Origin: Leeuwenhoekiella parthenopeia
GTDB lineage: Bacteria > Bacteroidota > Bacteroidia > Flavobacteriales > Flavobacteriaceae
Reading direction: 5' to 3'
Assembly: GCF_020782115.1 (NCBI RefSeq)
Contig: NZ_JAJGMW010000008.1
Coordinates: 62,001-126,000, forward strand
DNA: 64,000 nucleotides
Part shown: positions 17,921 to 25,421 of the stretch, piece by piece
How the letters are laid out: the number at the start of each line of letters is the position of its first letter
Position numbering within the stretch: the stretch's first letter is position 1
The notes under the pieces: model-generated
What the model was told of the DNA's origin: nothing
Database searches by the model: none
What the model saw: only the letters and a program-made list of their open reading frames with translations
Program-made: the position numbers and the translations under genes

Positions 17921-18040
17921 TTAGTCTTTTCTGGGATTAATAGTTACCCCTCCTTTTGGTTTGTCTTTTTTAGGTTTTTGATCTTTACCTGCTTCTGCGC
18001 TTTTGGAAGCTTTGCTTTCTTTCTTTGGATCTTTTGACAT
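17921..18040 (-). CDS. 39-residue lysine-rich small protein
   Basis: ATG at 18038-18040, TAA at 17921-17923, directly followed by the bidirectional terminator. The product is highly charged and disordered: it begins MSKDPKKESKASKSA, has PKKDKPKGG in the middle and ends VTINPRKD. Nearly a third of its residues are lysine. It has no membrane segment or cysteine. Perfect fit to the terminator and a clean A/T-rich leader support a real gene. Small basic proteins of this sort can bind nucleic acids, but that is only a guess. Confidence 0.6.
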   Translation of the reverse strand: MSKDPKKESKASKSAEAGKDQKPKKDKPKGGVTINPRKD

Positions 18041-18082
18041 AGTGTTGGCTTTTAATTGTTATAGCCTGTATAATACTAAATA

Positions 18083-18146
18083 AATTGTTAAAAATCAATA
18101 ATTTAAAGATATATTTTAACAAATCTATTTCCTATTTTTAACAAAT
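18083..18146. repeat. Three copies of TATTTTTAACAAAT in front of the caspase/TIR cluster
   Basis: TATTTTAACAAAT (18112-18124) and TATTTTTAACAAAT (18133-18146) are direct repeats 21 bases apart, and a near-exact reverse copy AATTGTTAAAAAT lies at 18083-18095. The second direct copy runs into the ATG at 18145. Spacing of two helical turns fits a regulator binding one face of the DNA. Confidence 0.55.
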
Positions 18147-20145
18147 GAGGTTCAATGCGTTTTTAAAGGAATGTCAGGATAAGGAAGTTTTCAAGAAGCT
18201 TTCTATTTATGCGGTATTCAGCTGGCTGGCAATTCAGGTCATTTCTACCTTGCAGCAACCTATGGGTTTATCGCCCCGTGTGGTAACCTACGCGCTCATT
18301 CTTTTACTTATAGGGTTTCCGGTGTATATCTTCTACATTTGGAAATTTCAGATTGCTCCCATCCATAAAAAACATATGGCTGAAGCGGGCAGTTTGCCTT
18401 CTAAAAGAGGCTTTTTCGGCAGTAAAACTCCCTTTCAACGCTACTATTTTCTTTCCATCTTTATTGTGAGTTGTTTAATCACACTGGTGTTATTCTTTGT
18501 AGTGCGCAACAATTTCTTTAAAAATCAGGTACCCAATGAGGCAGGCCTGGCCGGTTCTATAACACTTAAAAACACGGATAAAATTGGAGTTTTAAAATTT
18601 GAAAATAATACGGGCAAAGACACGCTTGATATTGTTGGAAAAATGGCGGCAGATTGGATCACCCACGGAATCACCCAAAAAGATATTGCTCAGGTGATAA
18701 CCCCTCAAGTTGTAGAAGATTATTCAAACATTATTAAATCTCAGCTCAGCGGAAGTAAAAAGAATACCGTTCTACAAGATTATTTTAAACCAGCCCAGAT
18801 TATAATTGGTAATTTCTTTCTCAATGGTAACCGGCTCATCTTTCAAAGTAGCATTACAGATGGTAAACTAGATAAAACGCTTATTTCGCTTGACCCTGTT
18901 GAATGCGATAGCAACAATCCCTTGGACTGTATTGAAGAACTCAAGCAACGTTTGTTAGGTTTCCTGATAACTGCGGAAGAAAAAGATACGGATATTGAAG
19001 AAACACCTCCAAAATATGCGGCCTATGAAACTTTTTTGGAGGCAAAGAACGCAGCAGTTTATGACGATAGCACTCTTGAGCTGATTGAAAAAGCCATTGA
19101 AATTGATCCTAAGTACTTTGAACCTCGCCTGTTTCAGCTTACCTATTATTACGATCAGCTTCAATACCGAAAAGCAGATTCCATTTTAAAGATCATTACT
19201 AAAAATTTCAGTTCAAATCCCAGACAGCAGAACATAGTACAAATGTATTCTTCTTTGCTGGAAGGAAATAACCGGGAGGTATACCGGCATTTAAAGCGGG
19301 AGTATGATCTGGCCCCTTTTGAATTGAACACAAATGCGACGATGCTCACCGTAGGTTTGCAGTACATCAATCGTCCTGAAATCATAGATACGGTGTTTCA
19401 GGAAATTGACATGAAAGACTCTGATGCCGAAAATTGCTTTTACTGCTCAAACCGGGTTTATATCAAAACGTACTCCGATCTTGCTTTAAAGCGTTTTGAC
19501 TCCGTCATTAAGTATGCAAGCGCCCTGTACCGGTATAATGATCAGGAATATTTCTTGAAACCTCTGGCCGTCGCATACCTGGCTAAGGGTAAAGATCCGT
19601 TGGAATTATTGACGGCTCCCGGCCTGAGACTCAGTGGGGAGCAAAAAAGTGATTTTCTTTTATACACCGGAATACAGAGTTTGGTGATTCAAGGAGAGGC
19701 TGCATCTTCGGTTTACTTTAAACAGCTTTTAAAAATGCCCGAAGGTGAGGCTGCTGATTTTGATATTGCAAGAGCTTACTACTATTCGAAAGCGTATATT
19801 AAAGCTTTGGAGCAATTTGAAAAACTAAAAGAGAAGGATCCTGAAGATTTAGTAGTCATAGGTTTTTTAGCGAATATTCACGCGTTACAGGACAATCCCG
19901 CAGCTGCAAAAGAGGAGCTGGAATTACTCAACAGTTTAAGAGGCGAGTATCAATTTGGACAAATTGATTACTTATTTTCCAGATACTACGCCGTCATTGG
20001 CGATAAAGATCAGGTATTTAATTACCTGAAACGTGCAGTAGCTGCAGGCTATCTGTATACCTCTTCAAAATATCAATACGATCCCCACTTTAAACCCTAT
20101 CTCAATACCCCCGAATTTAAAGCGATTCTGACCTACTGGCATTAA
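18145..20145 (+). CDS. Membrane protein with TolB-like region and TPR repeats
   Basis: A 666-residue protein and the first gene of the caspase/TIR cluster. The N-terminus has helices at about residues 20-36 and 46-65 (YAVFSWLAIQVISTL; YALILLLIGFPVYIFYIW) and a third at 101-121. This start resembles proteins in which AYAVVAWLLIQV precedes a TolB-like domain and TPRs, often linked to nucleotide cyclases or signalling. Residues about 145-260 have the TolB-like opening IGVLKFENNTGKDTLDIVGKMAADWI. The rest, from about 285, is TPR-like helical repeats, with clear units such as ALEQFEKLKEKDPEDLVVIGFLANI. A sensor or scaffold role is an inference; no enzyme motif was found. Confidence 0.75.
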   Translation: MRFNAFLKECQDKEVFKKLSIYAVFSWLAIQVISTLQQPMGLSPRVVTYALILLLIGFPVYIFYIWKFQIAPIHKKHMAEAGSLPSKRGFFGSKTPFQRYYFLSIFIVSCLITLVLFFVVRNNFFKNQVPNEAGLAGSITLKNTDKIGVLKFENNTGKDTLDIVGKMAADWITHGITQKDIAQVITPQVVEDYSNIIKSQLSGSKKNTVLQDYFKPAQIIIGNFFLNGNRLIFQSSITDGKLDKTLISLDPVECDSNNPLDCIEELKQRLLGFLITAEEKDTDIEETPPKYAAYETFLEAKNAAVYDDSTLELIEKAIEIDPKYFEPRLFQLTYYYDQLQYRKADSILKIITKNFSSNPRQQNIVQMYSSLLEGNNREVYRHLKREYDLAPFELNTNATMLTVGLQYINRPEIIDTVFQEIDMKDSDAENCFYCSNRVYIKTYSDLALKRFDSVIKYASALYRYNDQEYFLKPLAVAYLAKGKDPLELLTAPGLRLSGEQKSDFLLYTGIQSLVIQGEAASSVYFKQLLKMPEGEAADFDIARAYYYSKAYIKALEQFEKLKEKDPEDLVVIGFLANIHALQDNPAAAKEELELLNSLRGEYQFGQIDYLFSRYYAVIGDKDQVFNYLKRAVAAGYLYTSSKYQYDPHFKPYLNTPEFKAILTYWH

Positions 20146-20198
20146 ACCGGCTAAACCGGAATAGAAAACAAGTCAAAAAATTAAAAACCAACTTTAGT

Positions 20199-20705
20199 AT
20201 GACTGTGACTTTTGGAGATTTGGTACAGCTGATTAGTGTAATCATCTGGCCACTAACGCTTTTGATAATCGTTTTTAAGTTTAAAAGCTTTTTTGGCGGG
20301 GCGATCAACCGGATGCAATCGCTTGACGCCAGTGCCTCGGGAATCTCGATGACCTTTCAAAATAAACTAGATGAGGCAAAAGCACTTTTAAGCAAGATGG
20401 CGCCACAACTGCGAGATTCTGCAAAGTCTGTGACAGTTTCAGCACAGGGATCTCCATACGAGCGGGTGCTTAAAGTTAAAAAAGAGCTTGAGGAGTTTTT
20501 AAATCAAAAAGCCCGTAATCACGGCATTGAGGCCTCAAACCATAACCCGAGTAACCTCTCTTCGCAATTGTCTGAAATAGGCTTAATTACCTTTCAGCAA
20601 CAAAAAGTGATTAACGCGGCCCTTGATCTGGCAAATTCTGCAAACCCCGCAATAACCGATGAACAGGCACAGGTAATTGAACAACTGTACGCCACTGTAA
20701 AATAA
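20199..20705 (+). CDS. Small membrane-anchored protein of the caspase/TIR cluster, possibly HEPN-like C-terminus
   Basis: A 168-residue protein. One N-terminal membrane helix (about 8-28, LVQLISVIIWPLTLLIIVF) is followed by a cytoplasmic helical part with a basic, charged region (RVLKVKKELEEFLNQKA). The C-terminus reads LSEIGLITFQQQKVINAALDLAN, which resembles helical domains of the form L-x3-GlIs-x2-Q-x3-ld-x-Lr-x-lRN seen in HEPN-like and DUF4145-like proteins. The Arg-Asn and His expected in an active HEPN RNase are not present. It ends 6 bases before the caspase gene, so the two are probably translated together. Function unknown. Confidence 0.6.
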   Translation: MTVTFGDLVQLISVIIWPLTLLIIVFKFKSFFGGAINRMQSLDASASGISMTFQNKLDEAKALLSKMAPQLRDSAKSVTVSAQGSPYERVLKVKKELEEFLNQKARNHGIEASNHNPSNLSSQLSEIGLITFQQQKVINAALDLANSANPAITDEQAQVIEQLYATVK

Positions 20706-20711
20706 GCAGCT

Positions 20712-22898
20712 ATGAGTAAACTTTCTAAAGCCTACGCGTTACTCATAGGAGTAGGTAATGATTTACCTACCACCGTTCTTGATGCCACAGCTATTTATAA
20801 TATTCTGGTAGATGAGGAACTGGCGGGGTATCCTGAAGAAAATATCATTTTACTCACCGAAAAAAATGCAACGCGTGAGGGCATTCTTAAAGGCTTCGAT
20901 GAACTGATTGGGAAGATTGATGAAGATTCTTCGGTGATGCTGTTTTACTCCGGTCACGGAGGTTTTTACGAACCCTGGAATCAATTTTATTTGGTTCCCA
21001 ATGATTTTGACCCGGATAACTACGATACGACCTGGGTAAAGGCAGAAGAACTCAAAGAAAAAATAAATAAGATAAACTCCCGCAGGCTTATATTCTTTTT
21101 AGACAGTTGTCACGCGGCCGGAATGACCCGGGGAGAGGTGGGTAGTGGAGTGTCTAATACCGTTAGCAAACTTCAAAATCCGGAAGGTCTGGCTCAGGAG
21201 GTTGACGACGGTAAAGGCATGTCTATCTTATCTTCCTGCCGCGAAGATCAGCTTTCATGGATTTTGGATGGGGATCATAACAGTTTGTTTACCAAATGTT
21301 TAATCGAAGTTCTAAAAGGAAGACATAAAGAATCTTTTGAGGAAGAATTTGTGCGTATCTCTGAAGTCTTTCAATACATATTTAAAAAAGTGCCTGAGCG
21401 CAAGCCCGAACAACGACCTTATGCCAATCTTCAGATTTACGATGATTTTGTATTGAGTTACATTCCTCAGGAGCTGCGAACTAAAGTAAATAGGGAGGCT
21501 GCTTTACAGAAGCGTACCGTAGACAAATCGCACAAACCTGAGGTAATTACCGCTTTTAGAAAACGGGAGGATGCCCGGGCTGCGATGCTCTTTGTTCACG
21601 GTTTTGTTGGCGAAGGTGCTTCAAGTTTTGGCGAAATGCCTCAGTTTTTGATGCAGGATGCGCGTTTTGAAGAATGGGATTTGTTTCCTTTTGGTTTTTC
21701 AGAATATGTAGCTCCGCATTTAGGCAAAAGCATTTGGGCAGATGCTGATGATATTGAAAAGCTTGCCGATTATTTAGCCACCTGCCTCAAATTCCGCTTT
21801 AGACAATACGGGAAAATAGCGATTTTGGCTCACGGCACCGGCGGACTCGTCGTGCAAAAGGCCCTGATTGATTTAAAGGAAAACAGACTCAAAGATATTA
21901 GTCACGTCTTGCTTTTTGGCACGCCCAGCGCAGGATTGAAATCGGGCTTTCTCGACCGAATCTTCAATAAAAAATACAGGGATCTGGATGCTTCAGGCGA
22001 ATTTATAACGGGTTTACGAGCAGATTGGTCCCGGCGTTTTGAAGAATATCCTTTTGATTTTAAGGTGATTGCCGCAGTTAACGATGAGTATGTTACAAAC
22101 GAATCTGTTTTCGGTCCTTTTCCGGAAGAGAATACCCTGATGATTCAGGGTTCACACTTTTCTATGATTAAGCCGAAATCTCAAGACGACGAGGTGATGA
22201 GTCTCGTGACTAGTCTTTTTACGGCAGATGCCACTTCTGATCAAACCGATGCTATTGATAAAAATCTGGTGACGGGCGAGTTTCAGGCTGTAGTTGAGAA
22301 ATTTGAACTCAAAGCACAGGAACTCGATAAGCGCGGCCTGGAGCAATTGGTTTACGCTTTAGAAGAATTGGGAAGGACAGACGATGCCATTTCCATTTTG
22401 AGTAAACATCCCCTGTCTCAGGCAGATTCTGATGTTATGGGCGTTTTAGGAGGTCGCTTTAAACGTAAGTATTTGAAGGAATTTAAAACGGCTGACGGCG
22501 AAGCTGCAACCAAATATTATAAAAAAGCATTGGAGCTCGCGGAAGCCAATCAGGATTGCCGTCAGATTTATTACCACGCGATCAATCTGGCATTTTTAAG
22601 TCTTATTGTTAATGACGATCATACAAAAATGACAGATTATGCCCGGAAGGCTCTAAACTCCTGCGATGAAGACCATTTTGACAGTCTTTGGAAACTTGCC
22701 ACTCTAGGTGAAGCGCATATTTATTTAGGGAATTTTGAAGAGTCCAGAAGTTTTTATGAAAAGGCTGTGGTGTTGGCAGGTCCGCGCGAAAAACATTCCA
22801 TTTACACCAATGCGTATGCGGCCTATACCCAGCTTATGGAAACGAATAATCCGAAAGACCCGTTTATTCAATTCCTGGATACAAATTTTTTATTGTAA
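20712..22898 (+). CDS. Caspase-like protease fused to a degenerate alpha/beta hydrolase and a TRAF-binding-like TPR region
   Basis: A 728-residue multidomain protein. Residues 1 to about 250 are a peptidase C14 (caspase/metacaspase) domain: YALLIGVG opens the fold, His82 sits in FYSGHGG and Cys133 in LDSCHAAG, so the catalytic dyad is complete. Residues about 290-500 are an alpha/beta hydrolase (AMLFVHGFVGE, then ILAHGTGGLVVQKAL), but the nucleophile serine of the usual HSxGG elbow is Gly375, so it is probably inactive and may bind ligand. The C-terminus (about 510-728) is TPR-like and resembles the MAP3K TRAFs-binding (DUF4071) region of bacterial conflict proteins. Likely an effector or adaptor in a cell-death system. 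Confidence 0.85.
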   Translation: MSKLSKAYALLIGVGNDLPTTVLDATAIYNILVDEELAGYPEENIILLTEKNATREGILKGFDELIGKIDEDSSVMLFYSGHGGFYEPWNQFYLVPNDFDPDNYDTTWVKAEELKEKINKINSRRLIFFLDSCHAAGMTRGEVGSGVSNTVSKLQNPEGLAQEVDDGKGMSILSSCREDQLSWILDGDHNSLFTKCLIEVLKGRHKESFEEEFVRISEVFQYIFKKVPERKPEQRPYANLQIYDDFVLSYIPQELRTKVNREAALQKRTVDKSHKPEVITAFRKREDARAAMLFVHGFVGEGASSFGEMPQFLMQDARFEEWDLFPFGFSEYVAPHLGKSIWADADDIEKLADYLATCLKFRFRQYGKIAILAHGTGGLVVQKALIDLKENRLKDISHVLLFGTPSAGLKSGFLDRIFNKKYRDLDASGEFITGLRADWSRRFEEYPFDFKVIAAVNDEYVTNESVFGPFPEENTLMIQGSHFSMIKPKSQDDEVMSLVTSLFTADATSDQTDAIDKNLVTGEFQAVVEKFELKAQELDKRGLEQLVYALEELGRTDDAISILSKHPLSQADSDVMGVLGGRFKRKYLKEFKTADGEAATKYYKKALELAEANQDCRQIYYHAINLAFLSLIVNDDHTKMTDYARKALNSCDEDHFDSLWKLATLGEAHIYLGNFEESRSFYEKAVVLAGPREKHSIYTNAYAAYTQLMETNNPKDPFIQFLDTNFLL

Positions 22899-22957
22899 TT
22901 TACTAGTGCCTAAATTTTTATGAACTTGTAGGCGAGAACATCAGTCTTAATCTAATA

Positions 22958-23191
22958 ATGGAATATCTAATGAAAACCTTCAGTAAAAAGTCTGATGTTG
23001 CTGGGAACTGGCAAAAAGCGGTTAAAAAACCCATACCGGTAAACTGCGTGCAGATTCACGAAGCGTTTCAGGTTAAAACCCTTGAAGGAATGATGCAGGG
23101 CAAACCAGGCGACTGGCTGATGGAAGGCATTCAGGGTGAGCTCTATGCCTGTGATGACGCCATTTTTAAGAAAAGCTATGATTTAAAATAA
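22958..23191 (+). CDS. PGDYG-like small protein
   Basis: A 77-residue protein with the pattern KPIPVxxxQ, VKTLEGMMQGKPGDWLMEGIQGELYA and IFKKSY. This is the signature of the PGDYG family (PGDYx, then GxxGELYP and IFxxTY), also known in phage-related proteins. Here the motif reads PGDWL. The family has no known activity; members are small single-domain proteins or fused modules. It stands between the caspase gene and the first TIR gene in the same direction. A second ATG at 22970 would give a protein four residues shorter and is equally likely as the start. Confidence 0.7.
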   Translation: MEYLMKTFSKKSDVAGNWQKAVKKPIPVNCVQIHEAFQVKTLEGMMQGKPGDWLMEGIQGELYACDDAIFKKSYDLK

Positions 23192-23228
23192 AAGAGTACC
23201 TCTAAATCAGATAATCAAAATAATAAAT

Positions 23229-23250
23229 ACGTGTCTCCCTATAAACACGT
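23229..23250. promoter_or_regulatory. Inverted repeat ACGTGT-N10-ACACGT upstream of the first TIR gene
   Basis: Six-base perfect arms, with partial extension to AAA and TTT outside a single mismatch, lie in the 110-base gap before the TIR gene start at 23302. It could be an operator or a weak terminator for the preceding transcript; the sequence alone does not decide. Confidence 0.4.
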
Positions 23251-23301
23251 GTTTTCGGAATGCGCTCATTAAACCTGAAGCATTCTTTAAAATAGACGAT
23301 T

Positions 23302-24561
23302 ATGAATACCGGTACTATTTTTTTTAGTTATTCAAGGCAGGACTCCGATTTTGTGATTCATCTTGCTCAAAGCCTTCGCGAAGCAGGAGCAAAGGTCTGG
23401 CTCGATCAGTTGGATATTCAGCCCGGTTCGCGCTGGGATAAAAGCATCGAGCAGGCTCTTTTTAAGAGCGATACGCTGTTGGTGATACTCTCCAGGACTT
23501 CTGTAGAATCTGCAAATGTAATGGATGAAGTTTCATTTGCCTTAGAAGAAAATAAACGGGTAGTACCCATTCTGCTGGAAGAATGTGATATTCCGTTTAG
23601 ACTGCGAAGGCTCCAATTTGCTGATTTTACAGGAAACCGAAATCAGGCTTTGAATACGCTCGTTGCATCTTTGGGGCTTGAAGAGCGGGTGGCTTCTAAA
23701 CTTTCAGATACCGCAGCAGACCATAAACTTATTGAAAAAGCGGAAAACACCACTGGGTTTAAAAGCACGACGCATAAAAGTGTTGAAGAAAAGAATCAGG
23801 AAATACCCTCTTCGACAGCTCAGACTTCGACTTCTGCAGCTCAAAAAACATCAAAAAACACCATCTTCTACAGCATAGCGGCAGTTTTTGCCATTGGGAT
23901 TGCGATTTGGTCTTTAGTGCAATTTCAATCACCGCCTGATGAAAATACCCAGATTGCCGAAACCGCAGATGAAACCGACTGGAAACTGATTCAAAACCAA
24001 AGCGATGCGCGACTTTTTGAAGCACATATTGCAAATTTTGATTCCTGTCAACATATGGCTTTGGTACAAACTAAGCTGGATAGTCTTAAACCCACGCCCG
24101 ATGTAGCGCTTATTGATGAACCTGAGCCCGAGCCCGAACCGGAACCAACACCCGAAGAACTGGCACTGGCTCAGCAACAAAAAGAGTGGGAAGCGGTAAA
24201 ACTGCTTAATCATTATGCTAATTATCTCAATTTCTATAAAACCCATACCGAATCTGAATTTAGAGAAGCAGCAAAGACAAAATTGATAGATTATCTGGAC
24301 CAGACCGGCTATGTGTACTACGGCAGTAAGTATAGTAACTATTTTGATTTGGCATTTGAACCTCCGGGAGACGGTGTGCCGGTGGCTGATAAATTTTATG
24401 TTGCGACGCAGGCAAGAACCATAAGAGGCGGGAGTAAGTCTAATTCTCCTGTAGTGGGTTCTACAAAATCAAAATCATTAGTCCTGGTTGAAGAAGTTAT
24501 CGAGAGTGGCAGCTCGTACTGGATTAAAATTAAATTTTCAAATGAACATGTTGTTAATTAA
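23302..24561 (+). CDS. TIR-domain membrane protein with C-terminal SH3-like region
   Basis: A 419-residue protein. Residues 1 to about 130 form a TIR domain: FFSYSRQDSDFV, KVWLDQLDIQPGSRW and the helix MDEVSFALE with Glu76 at the place of the NADase glutamate. A Ser/Thr-rich linker leads to one membrane helix (about 187-208), followed by an outside or periplasmic part with a Glu-Pro repeat (about residues 273-284) and a C-terminal bacterial SH3-like region (from about 365: YVATQARTIRGG and SYWIKIKF). The SH3 ends abruptly; in another frame the sequence continues WPTYLNEF and stops at 24589, inside the next gene, so a recent frameshift may have shortened it. Probably an NAD-cleaving or signalling membrane effector. 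Confidence 0.85.
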   Translation: MNTGTIFFSYSRQDSDFVIHLAQSLREAGAKVWLDQLDIQPGSRWDKSIEQALFKSDTLLVILSRTSVESANVMDEVSFALEENKRVVPILLEECDIPFRLRRLQFADFTGNRNQALNTLVASLGLEERVASKLSDTAADHKLIEKAENTTGFKSTTHKSVEEKNQEIPSSTAQTSTSAAQKTSKNTIFYSIAAVFAIGIAIWSLVQFQSPPDENTQIAETADETDWKLIQNQSDARLFEAHIANFDSCQHMALVQTKLDSLKPTPDVALIDEPEPEPEPEPTPEELALAQQQKEWEAVKLLNHYANYLNFYKTHTESEFREAAKTKLIDYLDQTGYVYYGSKYSNYFDLAFEPPGDGVPVADKFYVATQARTIRGGSKSNSPVVGSTKSKSLVLVEEVIESGSSYWIKIKFSNEHVVN

Positions 24562-24578
24562 TTGGCCTACTTATTTAA

Positions 24579-25418
24579 ATGAATTCTAAAACGCTTTTTA
24601 TAAGCTATTCGCGTAAGAATAAAGAGATTGCTCTCGATTTGGCGCAACGCCTTCAGGGACAGGGCGTGGCGGTCTGGCTTGATCTGCTCAATCTCGAGCC
24701 GGGTACGCATTGGGACATTGCGATCCAAAATGCCCTGGAAGAAGCTAACGCTGTACTGGTGCTTTTATCCCCGCCTGCTGTGGCCTCTACCTATGTTTTG
24801 AGCGAAATAGACTGCGCGCTTGAACAGAAGAAAAAGATAGTGCCGCTTTTGCTTGAAGACTGCCGCATTCCCTTATTGCTTCGCAGGGTACAATATATAG
24901 ACTGCAGTAAATCTCTGGAAGAAGGATTTTTGATATTACTTCAGGATTTAAAGGAAAGCAGGGAGGTAGATACAGATCGTTTGGAAGGAACAGCCGAAGC
25001 AGTAACTTCTATTTTTCAATCGCCTTCAGAGTCTGACTTTTTAGAGGAGCGCCTCATTTCACCGGAAGAGATCGCCAAGGCAAAGAGCCTTCACCTGTCC
25101 CGGGTAAAACGTTTGTACCATTTGCTCATTGGTCTTGGGGTATTGAGCCTTGGAGTTAGTGCAATCTTTATGATCAATTTTTTAACCAAAAATCTTGATT
25201 TTCAGGATACACAGCAGCAGATTTTAATAAGCGTGTTGGCCATTTTAGCAATGCTTGGTTTATTTGTCTATCGAAAAATAGGGGACAGGGACAGTCGCAT
25301 TCAGCTTATTGAACTTTTTGAACTGAAAAGAAACCGTCTGGAGCGGGCCATTTCAAAGCTTACCGAAGCCGATATTGAGAATATGAATTCCGATTTTATT
25401 AGACTAGCCAGCATTTAA
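24579..25418 (+). CDS. Second TIR-domain membrane protein (two C-terminal helices)
   Basis: A 279-residue paralogue of the preceding TIR protein. The TIR domain (1 to about 130) shows LFISYSRKNKEIALDLA, VAVWLDLLNLEPGTHW and YVLSEIDCALE, with Glu76 at the same residue number as in the neighbour. After a linker it has two membrane helices (about 181-202 and 214-232) and a cytoplasmic tail rich in charged residues. It starts 17 bases after the first TIR gene and ends 3 bases before the next, so it is in the middle of a tight unit. Close similarity to its neighbour points to duplication followed by divergence of the membrane part. Confidence 0.85.
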   Translation: MNSKTLFISYSRKNKEIALDLAQRLQGQGVAVWLDLLNLEPGTHWDIAIQNALEEANAVLVLLSPPAVASTYVLSEIDCALEQKKKIVPLLLEDCRIPLLLRRVQYIDCSKSLEEGFLILLQDLKESREVDTDRLEGTAEAVTSIFQSPSESDFLEERLISPEEIAKAKSLHLSRVKRLYHLLIGLGVLSLGVSAIFMINFLTKNLDFQDTQQQILISVLAILAMLGLFVYRKIGDRDSRIQLIELFELKRNRLERAISKLTEADIENMNSDFIRLASI

Positions 25419-25421
25419 ACT

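Noticed and set aside
24121-24156. The Glu-Pro repeat in the TIR protein as a functional repeat element
   Set aside because: Such linkers are common and low-complexity; nothing shows a special role.
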